Below are positions 47,036-54,525 of a stretch of DNA of 64,000 bases, in pieces (position 1 is the stretch's first letter; each line of letters starts with the position of its first letter). A program made the translations under genes and the position numbers. The notes beneath the pieces are model-generated. The model was not told where the DNA came from and made no database searches. It saw only the letters and a program-made list of their open reading frames with translations. The stretch is from assembly GCF_014192575.1 (NCBI RefSeq), contig NZ_JACHYC010000004.1, forward strand, positions 248,001-312,000. The letters run 5' to 3'. The DNA comes from Variovorax sp. Sphag1AA (lineage in GTDB: Bacteria; Pseudomonadota; Gammaproteobacteria; Burkholderiales; Burkholderiaceae_C).

Positions 47036-48177
47036 GCGTGACTCGGTGTGTAGGCGAGCGCCTCAGGGATCGGCAGGTCGGTCGGTGTGCGCGGCGCTTC
47101 GCCGATGCCCTCGTCCTTCCAGCGCTTGAGCTGGTAGACCCAGGCAAGCACTTCAGCCACTGCGGTGTAGAGGCCGGACGGAATCTCGTCGCCGAGCCGC
47201 GTGTGCTTGTAGAGCGCCCGTGTCAGCGGCGGCGCTTCGAGCACCGCCACCTTGTGCTGGACCGCCAGCTCGCGAATGCGCTGCGCGATCAGGTCCGTGC
47301 CCTTGGCGACCACGCGCGGGGCGCGCATGTCACCGTCGACGTACTTCAGGGCCACTGCGAAGTGGGTCGGGTTCGTCACGACGATGTCGGCTTTCGGCAC
47401 CTCGGACATCATCCGGCGCCGCGCGATCGCCTGTTGCTGGCGGCGGATCTGCGCCTTGATCTGCGGATCGCCTTCGCTTTCCTTGTGCTCCTGGCGAAGG
47501 TCCTCGCGCGACATGCGCAGCTTGCGGTAGTAGCTGAAGAGCTGCCAAGGCACGTCGATCATCGCGACCACCAGCAGCGCGGCGGCAATCAGGGCGCAGT
47601 CGCGCGCGACCATCATGATCGTCTGCGGAATGGCCGCGGTCACCGGCAGCACCATGAGCTGCATCACGCCGTCGAGGTCGCGTGCGATCACCAGGTAGGC
47701 CACGCCGCCAATCAGCGCCGACTTCGACAGCGCCTTGATCAGCTCCACGAGCGACTGCGTGGAAAACATCCGCCCGATGCCCGCGACCGGATTGAGCTTT
47801 CCGAAGTCGGGAGATACCGCCTTGCCGGAGAAGAGCCAGCCGCCGAGGATCATCGGCGCGACCACCGCGGCCACCACCATCATCACGAACAGCGGTGCAA
47901 CAGCGATGAGCGCATGCGCCACCATCGAGCCAGCCTGGACCATCATGTGCGATGCATCGAACGCAGAGTCGCGTTCGAAGCGCAGGCCCTTGCGCAACGC
48001 ATGCTCCATGGTGCCGCCGAGCGACCCGGCGGTGAACCACAGGCCACCAATGGCGGTGCCCAGCATGACCAGCGTGGTCAGCTCGCGGGACCGGGCGACG
48101 TTGCCTTCTTCGCGCGCCTTCTCCAGGCGCCGCGCAGAGGCAGGTTCCGTTTTTTCGAGATCGCTTTCCTCAGCCAT
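47032..48177 (-). CDS. flhB: Flagellar export apparatus protein FlhB
   Basis: A 381-residue export-gate protein that switches substrate specificity. Four membrane segments lie in the N-terminal half. The autocleavage motif NPTH is present in DIVVTNPTHFAVALKYV, followed by the C-domain with KVAVLEAPPLTRALYKHTRLGDEIPSGLYTAVAEVLAWVYQL. It starts the flhB-flhA-flhF-flhG-fliA operon. Its promoter must lie in the 111 bases between it and dinD, or read through from cheZ. Confidence 0.96.
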   Translation of the reverse strand: MAEESDLEKTEPASARRLEKAREEGNVARSRELTTLVMLGTAIGGLWFTAGSLGGTMEHALRKGLRFERDSAFDASHMMVQAGSMVAHALIAVAPLFVMMVVAAVVAPMILGGWLFSGKAVSPDFGKLNPVAGIGRMFSTQSLVELIKALSKSALIGGVAYLVIARDLDGVMQLMVLPVTAAIPQTIMMVARDCALIAAALLVVAMIDVPWQLFSYYRKLRMSREDLRQEHKESEGDPQIKAQIRRQQQAIARRRMMSEVPKADIVVTNPTHFAVALKYVDGDMRAPRVVAKGTDLIAQRIRELAVQHKVAVLEAPPLTRALYKHTRLGDEIPSGLYTAVAEVLAWVYQLKRWKDEGIGEAPRTPTDLPIPEALAYTPSHA

Positions 48178-48244
48178 TCATGCTCCATCGAGCATCGGTG
48201 AATACCACCGGCTCGTGGCTGATTATTCGATCCACCGGGCTGGA

Positions 48245-48290
48245 ACAATCGCCCGATCAAGGGGGGTAACTGGCCCCTTCTCGGGCAATC
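48245..48290 (-). terminator. Large stem-loop after dinD, before flhB
   Basis: On the minus strand GATTGCCCGAGAAGGGG pairs with CCCCTTGATCGGGCGATTG with one small bulge and two wobbles: six bp, bulge, then six bp plus A-T and G-U pairs. The loop is 9 bases (CCAGTTACC). It starts inside the dinD stop codon. Only a short GATTGTT follows, so it is terminator-like rather than a perfect intrinsic terminator. Confidence 0.55.
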
Positions 48291-49131
48291 AGGGATCTAG
48301 CGCGCCCGGGTTTTCGAGGGCCTTCTTGCTTTCGGAGGCGAGCCGGCGTTCGACTTTTTTCACGTCTTCTGCCGCCGGAAGGCTTTCCGGACGGATGCCC
48401 CGTTCAAGCAGGGTCTGGCGCACCGCTTCGTTGTTGGTGATGTGCTCTTTGGAGATCGCCTGCTCATTGCCCAAGCCGTGTTCGCGGGTGTTGAAGATGG
48501 TGATCTCGGTGGCAAAGTCCTTGGCCTTCAGAAGAATGGTCGGAGCAAAGTCCGCCAGCGGCCGGCTATCAGGCACCTTCCATTGCGCCTTCATGGCCTG
48601 GGTGGACCTGCCGAATAGCGCGTGGTCGCCCTTGCTTCGGATGAGGGCGAAGTCCTGGTTGCCGCCGGTCTGCTCGAAGATCACGTCTGAGAGTTCTTTT
48701 TCGGTGACGCTCAGCTTCTTGCGTGCGGAGACTCTTTCAGCGTCCAGCAGACGCTGTTCGATCAGTTCCGCGCGGCGGGTCTGGACGGCGAAGTAGGTCT
48801 GCGCGAAGGCAATCTCCTGCTTCCTCGGGTCGCCGTTCTGCGCGATGAGGTAGCAGGCGTACCGCGTGAGCATGAGGTCATCTACTTCCCGATGACTACC
48901 AGAGCCCAGATCGACCATTTTCCCGACGTCGGCAAAATGGTCCGCCATGGCATGACCGGAGACTTCACACGCAGTCTTTGCCTTGGAGACAACATTCAGA
49001 AAGTTGTCCCACTTGCTGTAGCCCAACAAGTGCTGGAGGTCGCGGGCCAGCCAATATTCGACACCGGTTTCCGTCTGTTGGGCATGCCCCTCGAAAGTCT
49101 GAGTCAACGATTGCACAAGTTCGGTTTTCAT
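48289..49131 (-). CDS. dinD: DNA damage-inducible protein D (DinD)
   Basis: A 280-residue homologue of E. coli DinD, whose N-terminal part (EYWLARDLQHLLGYSKWDNFLNVVSKAKTACE) belongs to the BRO-N/antirepressor-like group; E. coli DinD antagonises RecA filaments. The C-terminus (LGNEQAISKEHITNNEAVRQTLLERGIRPESLPAAEDVKKVERRL) is the conserved DinD tail. A ribosome site CAGGGAG precedes the ATG. It is co-directional but unrelated to its neighbours cheZ and flhB, which are usually adjacent, so it looks inserted. No LexA box (CTGT-N8-ACAG) is apparent upstream. Confidence 0.9.
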   Translation of the reverse strand: MKTELVQSLTQTFEGHAQQTETGVEYWLARDLQHLLGYSKWDNFLNVVSKAKTACEVSGHAMADHFADVGKMVDLGSGSHREVDDLMLTRYACYLIAQNGDPRKQEIAFAQTYFAVQTRRAELIEQRLLDAERVSARKKLSVTEKELSDVIFEQTGGNQDFALIRSKGDHALFGRSTQAMKAQWKVPDSRPLADFAPTILLKAKDFATEITIFNTREHGLGNEQAISKEHITNNEAVRQTLLERGIRPESLPAAEDVKKVERRLASESKKALENPGALDP

Positions 49132-49199
49132 TTTTTCTCCCTGATGGAAGTACCGACCGCCGCGCCGAACCCTTGTTCACTTTTGCGCGAAGTCGTCTA

Positions 49200-49216
49200 G
49201 CTCCGCACATCGGAGC
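49200..49216 (-). terminator. Short hairpin between cheZ and dinD
   Basis: GCTCCG and CGGAGC flank CACAT, a 6-bp perfect stem in the 181-base gap after the cheZ stop. No U-tract follows on the minus strand, so it is only a candidate end of the chemotaxis transcript. The rest of the gap shows no gene. Confidence 0.35.
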
Positions 49217-49312
49217 CCGCCCATTCTGGCACCGGAAAACCTCAGCGACGTTGCCCATTCAATCGACGCAGCAAAGGCGTTGCGCTGCCCTCGTGCGCTC
49301 GCCGCTACGCGC

Positions 49313-49951
49313 TCAAAAGCCCAGGCTTGCCAACAAGTCGTCAACCTGCGACTGATCGGTCACGGCTTCCGGATTGCCGGCCTTGATCTGCGGGCCGTTC
49401 AGAAGGCTGCTGGAGGCGATTTCCTGCCGCTTCTCGGCGGGCGAGTTGTCGATCAGAACCTGCAGCAGTTGCGTCTCGACCTCGTTGACCACTTCCATCA
49501 TCTTCTTGATGACCTGGCCGGTCAGATCCTGGAAGTCCTGCGCCATCAGGATCTCCATGAGCTGTGCGTTGATCGCGCTGGCCTTCTGCGGCACGTCGCC
49601 CAGGTACTCGCGGGTGTCCATCACGAGCTGGCGTGCGTGATCGAGTTCGACCGGGCTCTTGAACCACTCGTCCCAACGCTGGGTCAGGCCCTTGGCGTCG
49701 GTGGCGAGTCCTTCCTGCAGCGGCTGGGCGATGTCGATCGCGTTCAGCGCGCGATGCGCCGCACGTTCGGTGGTTTCCGCCACGTAGTTGAGGCGGTCCC
49801 GCGCACCGGGGATCGCCTGCGCGGCCTTTTCGACCTGCTTGTCGAGGCCCAGTTCGCGCATGCCTTCGCGCAGCTGGCGCGTCAGCTGCCCGATGCGACC
49901 CAGCAACTCCTCAGCGGTGTTCCCGTGATCGTTGTCGTTGGTTTGATTCAT
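49313..49951 (-). CDS. cheZ: CheY-P phosphatase CheZ
   Basis: A 212-residue chemotaxis protein that dephosphorylates CheY-P. The long four-helix region contains the catalytic block LMAQDFQDLTGQVIKKMMEVV (Asp and Gln in the family), and the C-terminal CheY-binding peptide SQVDDLLASLGF is present. The ATG at 49951 (MNQTNDND) is preferred to one 10 codons upstream, which overlaps the spacing to cheY. It directly follows cheY by 39 bases. Confidence 0.94.
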   Translation of the reverse strand: MNQTNDNDHGNTAEELLGRIGQLTRQLREGMRELGLDKQVEKAAQAIPGARDRLNYVAETTERAAHRALNAIDIAQPLQEGLATDAKGLTQRWDEWFKSPVELDHARQLVMDTREYLGDVPQKASAINAQLMEILMAQDFQDLTGQVIKKMMEVVNEVETQLLQVLIDNSPAEKRQEIASSSLLNGPQIKAGNPEAVTDQSQVDDLLASLGF

Positions 49952-49990
49952 TTGATTTGCTCCGCAATGCGCGATGCGCACCGCAAAAGG

Positions 49991-50386
49991 TCACTTGGCC
50001 AACTTCTCGAAGATCTTGGTGATCTTCTCTTCCAGCGTGGCGGCGGTGAAAGGCTTGACCACGTAACCGTTCGCACCGGCTTGCGCGGCGGCCACGATGT
50101 TTTCCTTCTTGGCCTCGGCGGTCACCATCAGCACCGGCAGCTTCGACAGCTCCGGATCGGCGCGGATGTTCTGCAGCATCGTCAGGCCGTCCATGTTGGG
50201 CATGTTCCAGTCCGACACCACGAACCCGAAGCTGCCGCCGCGCAACTTCTCCAGGCCCGCCGCGCCGTCCTCGGCCTCGTCGACGTTGAGGAATTCGAGT
50301 TCCTTCAGAAGGTTGCGCACGATGCGCCGCATGGTCGGGAAGTCGTCCACAACCAGGATCTTGATGCTCTTGTCAATCACGTTCAT
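49991..50386 (-). CDS. cheY: Chemotaxis response regulator CheY
   Basis: A 131-residue single-domain receiver that controls flagellar rotation. Acidic pocket Asp14/Asp15, phosphoacceptor Asp59 ([12 protein letters not shown]), Thr89 (LMVTAEAK) and Lys111 (VVKPFT) are all present. It is 28 bases after cheB. Confidence 0.96.
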   Translation of the reverse strand: MNVIDKSIKILVVDDFPTMRRIVRNLLKELEFLNVDEAEDGAAGLEKLRGGSFGFVVSDWNMPNMDGLTMLQNIRADPELSKLPVLMVTAEAKKENIVAAAQAGANGYVVKPFTAATLEEKITKIFEKLAK

Positions 50387-50414
50387 TCACTCCAAAAGTT
50401 CACTGCCGTTTCCA

Positions 50415-51509
50415 TCACACGCGATTCGTTCGCGCACCGAAGGTGCGTAGGTGAGCCAGCACGCGCCGGCTCATCTCACTCAAAGGCGCGACCTCATCGG
50501 CCGCGCCCAATGCAATTGCTTCCTTCGGCATGCCGAAGACCACGCAGCTCGCTTCGTCCTGCGCCAACGTATGGGCGCCGGCCTTCTTCATGCGCAGGAG
50601 GCCCTCGGCCCCGTCCTTGCCCATGCCGGTGAGGATCATTCCGATCGCGTTCTTGCCCGCATGCTTTGCCGCGGAATCGAACAGCACGTCGATCGACGGC
50701 CGATGCCGGTTGACCGGCGGCTCCTGGTCGAGATGCGCGACATAGTTGGCGCCGCTGCGCGCCAGCGAGAGGTGGTACGCACCCGGCGCGATGTAGGCAT
50801 AGCCCGGCAGCACGCGCTCGCCGTGCTCGGCTTCCTTGACGGTGATGCGGCACAGGCCGTCGAGCCGTTGCGCGAAAGACTTGGTGAATCCCGCCGGCAT
50901 GTGCTGCGCGATGAGCACGGCGGGGCAATCGGGCGGCAGCGGCTGGAGCACTTCGCGGATGGCCTCGGTGCCGCCGGTAGAGGCGCCGATGATGATCAGC
51001 TTCTCGGTACTCAGGAGTGGGCTACGTAGCAGTGCCTCCTGCCCGACCTCGCCCTGCGCCTTGGCGGCGGCGCCGCCACGTGCCGGCAACAGCCGCGCAC
51101 ACGACGCCGCGCGGATCTTGCCCGCGATCAGTTCGGTGTAGTTCAGCAACCCATCTCGCACGCCGAGGCGCGGCTTGGTCACGAAATCGATCGCGCCGAG
51201 TTCCAGCGCCCGGAACGCGATTTCCGAGCCGCGCTCGGTCAGCGACGAGACCATCACGACCGGCATCGGCCGCAGGCGCATGAGCTTCTCGAGAAACTCC
51301 AGCCCGTCCATGCGCGGCATTTCGACGTCGAGCGTCAGCACGTCGGGATTGGTCACCTTGATCAGGTCGCGCGCGACCAGCGGATCGGCCGCCGTGCCGA
51401 CGACCGTCATGTCGGGTTGGCTGTTGATGATCTCGGTCATCACGCTGCGGATCAGCGCCGAATCGTCGACGCACAGCACCTTGATCTTGTTCGCGTTGTT
51501 CGTGCTCAC
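50415..51509 (-). CDS. cheB: Chemotaxis methylesterase CheB (GTG start)
   Basis: A 364-residue receptor methylesterase/deamidase. N-terminal receiver with phosphoacceptor Asp61 ([12 protein letters not shown]); C-terminal esterase with the catalytic serine in [12 protein letters not shown], histidine in [10 protein letters not shown] and aspartate in [11 protein letters not shown]. The GTG at 51509 overlaps the cheD stop by 4 bases; the much longer open frame upstream is cheD read in another frame. Confidence 0.95.
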   Translation of the reverse strand: MSTNNANKIKVLCVDDSALIRSVMTEIINSQPDMTVVGTAADPLVARDLIKVTNPDVLTLDVEMPRMDGLEFLEKLMRLRPMPVVMVSSLTERGSEIAFRALELGAIDFVTKPRLGVRDGLLNYTELIAGKIRAASCARLLPARGGAAAKAQGEVGQEALLRSPLLSTEKLIIIGASTGGTEAIREVLQPLPPDCPAVLIAQHMPAGFTKSFAQRLDGLCRITVKEAEHGERVLPGYAYIAPGAYHLSLARSGANYVAHLDQEPPVNRHRPSIDVLFDSAAKHAGKNAIGMILTGMGKDGAEGLLRMKKAGAHTLAQDEASCVVFGMPKEAIALGAADEVAPLSEMSRRVLAHLRTFGARTNRV

Positions 51510-52171
51510 GAGGTTCCTTTGTTCTTCACCAGCAGGCCCGTGTCGCCGATGGCAATGCTGTTCGGCCTCACCGTGCCGGCGGTCGCACGAGGAGCGGCGA
51601 GCTTGCGAAGCAGCTCGTTCTCCTCCTGCTGGATGGTCTGCACATCGGCCTGCCCGCGCAGCTTGCGCACGACGGCCTTGCCGCTCGACGGAATGAAGCA
51701 CACGCGCCGCGCGTAGGGTCCGCGCAAGTCCTGTGCGGCAACGGCGATGCGCTCCGCGCGCAGGTAGCGCAACACGAAGTCCGCGTTCCGGTCGCCGATG
51801 TTGAGCGTTGTCATGTTGGCGAGAACCGCGCCGCCGCCGAAGACTTTCGCCTGGAGCCGTTCGCGGCGTGCACCGGAACGAAGCAGCTCGCGGATCAGCA
51901 CGTCCATCGCATAGGCGCCGTAGCGCATCGACTCGGTCTGGTCGCGCGCGCTCGCGTCGCCGTCGTCCGGCAGCATGAAGTGGTTCATGCCGGCGACGCC
52001 GTTGTCGATGTCTACGAGGCAGGCCGACACGCATGAGCCGAGCACCGTCGTGAGCACCGTGTCGGTGGTGGTGACGTAGTACTCCGACGGCAGCAGCTTG
52101 ACCGCCATGCTGCCGACGTCACGATCGAAGTAGTGATGACTCGCCACCGAGCCCGGCGCGACGGAATTCAT
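51506..52171 (-). CDS. cheD: Chemoreceptor glutamine deamidase CheD
   Basis: A 221-residue CheD. The catalytic cysteine is in [11 protein letters not shown], with the conserved histidine in GMNHFMLPD and the [13 protein letters not shown] segment. CheD deamidates receptor glutamines and fits between cheR and cheB. Its ATG overlaps the cheR stop by 4 bases. Confidence 0.95.
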   Translation of the reverse strand: MNSVAPGSVASHHYFDRDVGSMAVKLLPSEYYVTTTDTVLTTVLGSCVSACLVDIDNGVAGMNHFMLPDDGDASARDQTESMRYGAYAMDVLIRELLRSGARRERLQAKVFGGGAVLANMTTLNIGDRNADFVLRYLRAERIAVAAQDLRGPYARRVCFIPSSGKAVVRKLRGQADVQTIQQEENELLRKLAAPRATAGTVRPNSIAIGDTGLLVKNKGTS

Positions 52172-53010
52172 GCGGGCACCGCCTTCGCGGCACTGCGCGC
52201 CAACTCATAGACCGTATGGCCCAGCGGCTTGAAGGTCTGGTTGACCAGCGACGCGTTCTCGGAATGCCCCGCGAACAGCAGACCGCCCGGCTTCAGCAGC
52301 GGCGCGAAGCGGTCGAGCACCTTCTTTTGCGTCGGCTTGTCGAAATAGATCATCACGTTGCGGCAGAAGATCGCGTCCACCGGCTCCTTCACTGCCCACG
52401 ACGGATCGAGCAGATTGAGCCGCGAGAACTTCACCATCGCCGCCACTTCGGGACGCACGCGAACCTTGCCCGCGTTGGCGCCGGTGCCCTTGTTGAAGAA
52501 GCGCCGCAGCCGATCGGGCGACAGGCGGGCGACCTGCTCGGCGGTGAAGACACCTGCTTCGGCCTTTGCCAGCACCGCGGTGTCGATGTCGGTCGCGATC
52601 ACCTTCGACGAACTGGCGCGCGAGCCGAGCGCCTCCATCAGCGTGATCGCGATCGAATAGGGCTCTTCGCCCGTCGAGGCCGCAGAGCACCACACGGTGA
52701 CCGGCTGCTGCGTCTTTCGCACATGCTCGGCCAGCACCGGGAAATGGTGCGCCTCACGAAAGAAGGAGGTCAGGTTCGTGGTGAGCGAGTTGATGAACGA
52801 CTGCCATTCGTCGCCGTCCTGGGTCGCCTCGAGCATCTCCAGGTAGGCCGAGAACTCGGGCAGCCGCAGTTCGCGCAATCGCCTGGACAGACGGCTGTAG
52901 ACCATCTGTCGCTTCTGCTCGCCAAGGGCGATGCCAGCACGGCGGTGGATCAGCGTTCGCACTTTGGCGAAGTCGCTGTCGGTGAAGAGGAATTCGGTGT
53001 TCGCTGCCAT
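52168..53010 (-). CDS. cheR: Chemotaxis methyltransferase CheR
   Basis: A 280-residue SAM-dependent receptor methyltransferase. N-terminal helical domain (FAKVRTLIHRRAGIALGEQKRQMVYSRLSRRL), then the SAM site VWCSAASTGEEPYSIAITLME and the late motifs DAIFCRNVMIYFDKPTQKKVL. The ATG at 53010 (MAANTEFLFTDSDFAKVR) is chosen because further upstream sequence is non-coding and carries a FliA-like promoter (53093-53120). Confidence 0.95.
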   Translation of the reverse strand: MAANTEFLFTDSDFAKVRTLIHRRAGIALGEQKRQMVYSRLSRRLRELRLPEFSAYLEMLEATQDGDEWQSFINSLTTNLTSFFREAHHFPVLAEHVRKTQQPVTVWCSAASTGEEPYSIAITLMEALGSRASSSKVIATDIDTAVLAKAEAGVFTAEQVARLSPDRLRRFFNKGTGANAGKVRVRPEVAAMVKFSRLNLLDPSWAVKEPVDAIFCRNVMIYFDKPTQKKVLDRFAPLLKPGGLLFAGHSENASLVNQTFKPLGHTVYELARSAAKAVPA

Positions 53011-53092
53011 CGTCGGTGCAATTGCTTTCAGGGTGCCTGGCGAGCCCTCCTCCGATGGTTCGATCGGTTGGGAGCTCGCCCCGCATACCTCT

Positions 53093-53120
53093 ATATCGGC
53101 AGCAAGCCCCCAGGGATTTA
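53093..53120 (-). promoter_or_regulatory. FliA (sigma-28)-like promoter before cheR
   Basis: On the minus strand, TAAA (53117-53120, overlapping the TAA stop of the HDOD gene) is followed after 16 bases by GCCGATAT (53093-53100). The FliA consensus is TAAA-N15-GCCGATAA, so the -10 has 7 of 8 matches and the spacer is one base long. The start would fall about 75 bases before the cheR ATG. Confidence 0.6.
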
Positions 53121-54449
53121 GCCCACTTCGACTGCGCTGGCCTCCTGGGACCAGACCATCGCCGACAGGTGCGCTGCATTGACCTGGCTCGCGCTGACGA
53201 ACAGCGCCTCCGCGAGTCGTGGTGCATCGCCGCTGTCGCTCTCGCAGGCTTCCACGAGAGACAGGAAAGGCGCGTAGACGCCTTTGCGGGACAGGATGGC
53301 CTGCTGCACCGATTCCGTCAGCTGCACCTTGTTCAGCACTTCCTGCATCGGCACGCCGAGAAGCTGGTCGATGAGAGAGAACATGCCGACCACGAACAGG
53401 TTGTCGGAATCGCTCGCGGGCAGCATTCCTTGCCCCATCAGCTCGACGAAACGGCCGCGCATGATGGCGCGCTTCATCATGAAGTGGGAGCTGGTCCTGT
53501 TGCTGGTCGCCAGCAGCAGCGAAAGCCAACGGAAGAGCGGCTGGTAGCCGAGCATGGAGACCGCATGCCGCAGCGAAGTGATCTCCACGCCCACGCCGAT
53601 CGCCGGCGAGTTGATGTGGCGCAGCAGCCTGTAGGTGAGCGCTGCATCACGCTTGAGCGCAGCCTCGATCGAACGCACGTTCTCGTTGCGCTTGAGCGAC
53701 TGCATCAGCCGCACGATCAGCAGCGATTCGGGCTGCAGTTCGCCGACTTCCTTCACCGGTGGCGGTGGCTGCCGGCCGTCGACGAGCACATCGACACGAT
53801 GCGCTGCGCAGGTCTCGAAGTCGTCCCATCCGTTCATGCGCGTCGCGATGAGTTGAATAGGCGCCCGGCCCATCGGCTCACCCTCGCGCACCGCGGCAAT
53901 CAGGGCTGGATCGCCCGAACCTACATCGAAGTGCGTGATGATCTCAAGCAGTTCCGGGTCCTGCGGCAATGCCTCAGCGGCGCGCAACATGAAGCCGAAG
54001 CCCTGCTCGCGCAGGAAGAGCAGCATCGAGCGCGTGTCGCCCTCCGCGAGATCGTCCATGCCCATGCACAGCACGACGTTCTCCGGCGGGAGCGCCTGCA
54101 GCTCGTTGAGGAACAGCGCATCGACCGTGACGTCAAGGAACACGGTCAGCCGCCCGAGTCGCCATCCCTTCGCAGGGTTGAGGTGCTTCGAGATGCACTC
54201 GATCAGCGCCTTGCATTGCGCGGAAGTGTCGGCATTTCCGGACGCGTCGCGCCAGGCGAAGCGCATGCCCTGCACACGCATCTGCGCATCGACCTGCAAT
54301 GCGTAGGTCACGTAGCCATTGGCCTCCGCTTCTTCCAGCAGCACGCTCTCGGGCGACGGCTCGGGGGTGCCTTGCGCCATGGGCGCCACCAGCTCATCGA
54401 CCGCGACGTCGCCCTTCGATCCAGGACGGCGAAAGAAGTCAAAACGCAT
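53118..54449 (-). CDS. HDOD-domain signalling protein with degenerate EAL-like N-part
   Basis: A 443-residue protein. The C-terminal half (about residues 235-440) is an HDOD domain: RLMQSLKRNENVRSIEAALKRDAALTYRLLRHINSPAIGVG and SLRHAVSMLGYQPLFRWLSLLLA are typical. The N-terminal part (VFLDVTVDALFLNELQALPPENVVL, REQGFGFMLRAAEAL) follows the outline of an EAL domain but lacks the E-A-L and metal-binding residues, so c-di-GMP hydrolysis is unlikely. This YuxH-like architecture occurs in signalling proteins. It lies between cheA and cheR, where cheW and a receptor gene are usual. Confidence 0.85.
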   Translation of the reverse strand: MRFDFFRRPGSKGDVAVDELVAPMAQGTPEPSPESVLLEEAEANGYVTYALQVDAQMRVQGMRFAWRDASGNADTSAQCKALIECISKHLNPAKGWRLGRLTVFLDVTVDALFLNELQALPPENVVLCMGMDDLAEGDTRSMLLFLREQGFGFMLRAAEALPQDPELLEIITHFDVGSGDPALIAAVREGEPMGRAPIQLIATRMNGWDDFETCAAHRVDVLVDGRQPPPPVKEVGELQPESLLIVRLMQSLKRNENVRSIEAALKRDAALTYRLLRHINSPAIGVGVEITSLRHAVSMLGYQPLFRWLSLLLATSNRTSSHFMMKRAIMRGRFVELMGQGMLPASDSDNLFVVGMFSLIDQLLGVPMQEVLNKVQLTESVQQAILSRKGVYAPFLSLVEACESDSGDAPRLAEALFVSASQVNAAHLSAMVWSQEASAVEVG

Positions 54450-54480
54450 TGCAAGAGTCTCCGCAAGTTCTCAAGTCAAA

Positions 54481-54500
54481 CACCCGGTCCAGGCCGGGTG
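54481..54500 (-). terminator. Hairpin between cheA and the HDOD gene
   Basis: CACCCGG (54481-54487) and CCGGGTG (54494-54500) form a 7-bp perfect stem with loop TCCAGG, 26 bases after the cheA stop on the minus strand. A short TTTGA follows, so it may attenuate rather than end the transcript. Confidence 0.45.
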
Positions 54501-54525
54501 CACGGGGCAATTGCATGAGGTGTGC

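Noticed and set aside
45410..47041. A 543-residue plus-strand frame under flhA
   Set aside because: Antisense to flhA, composition dominated by His/Arg/Asp, no recognisable domain.
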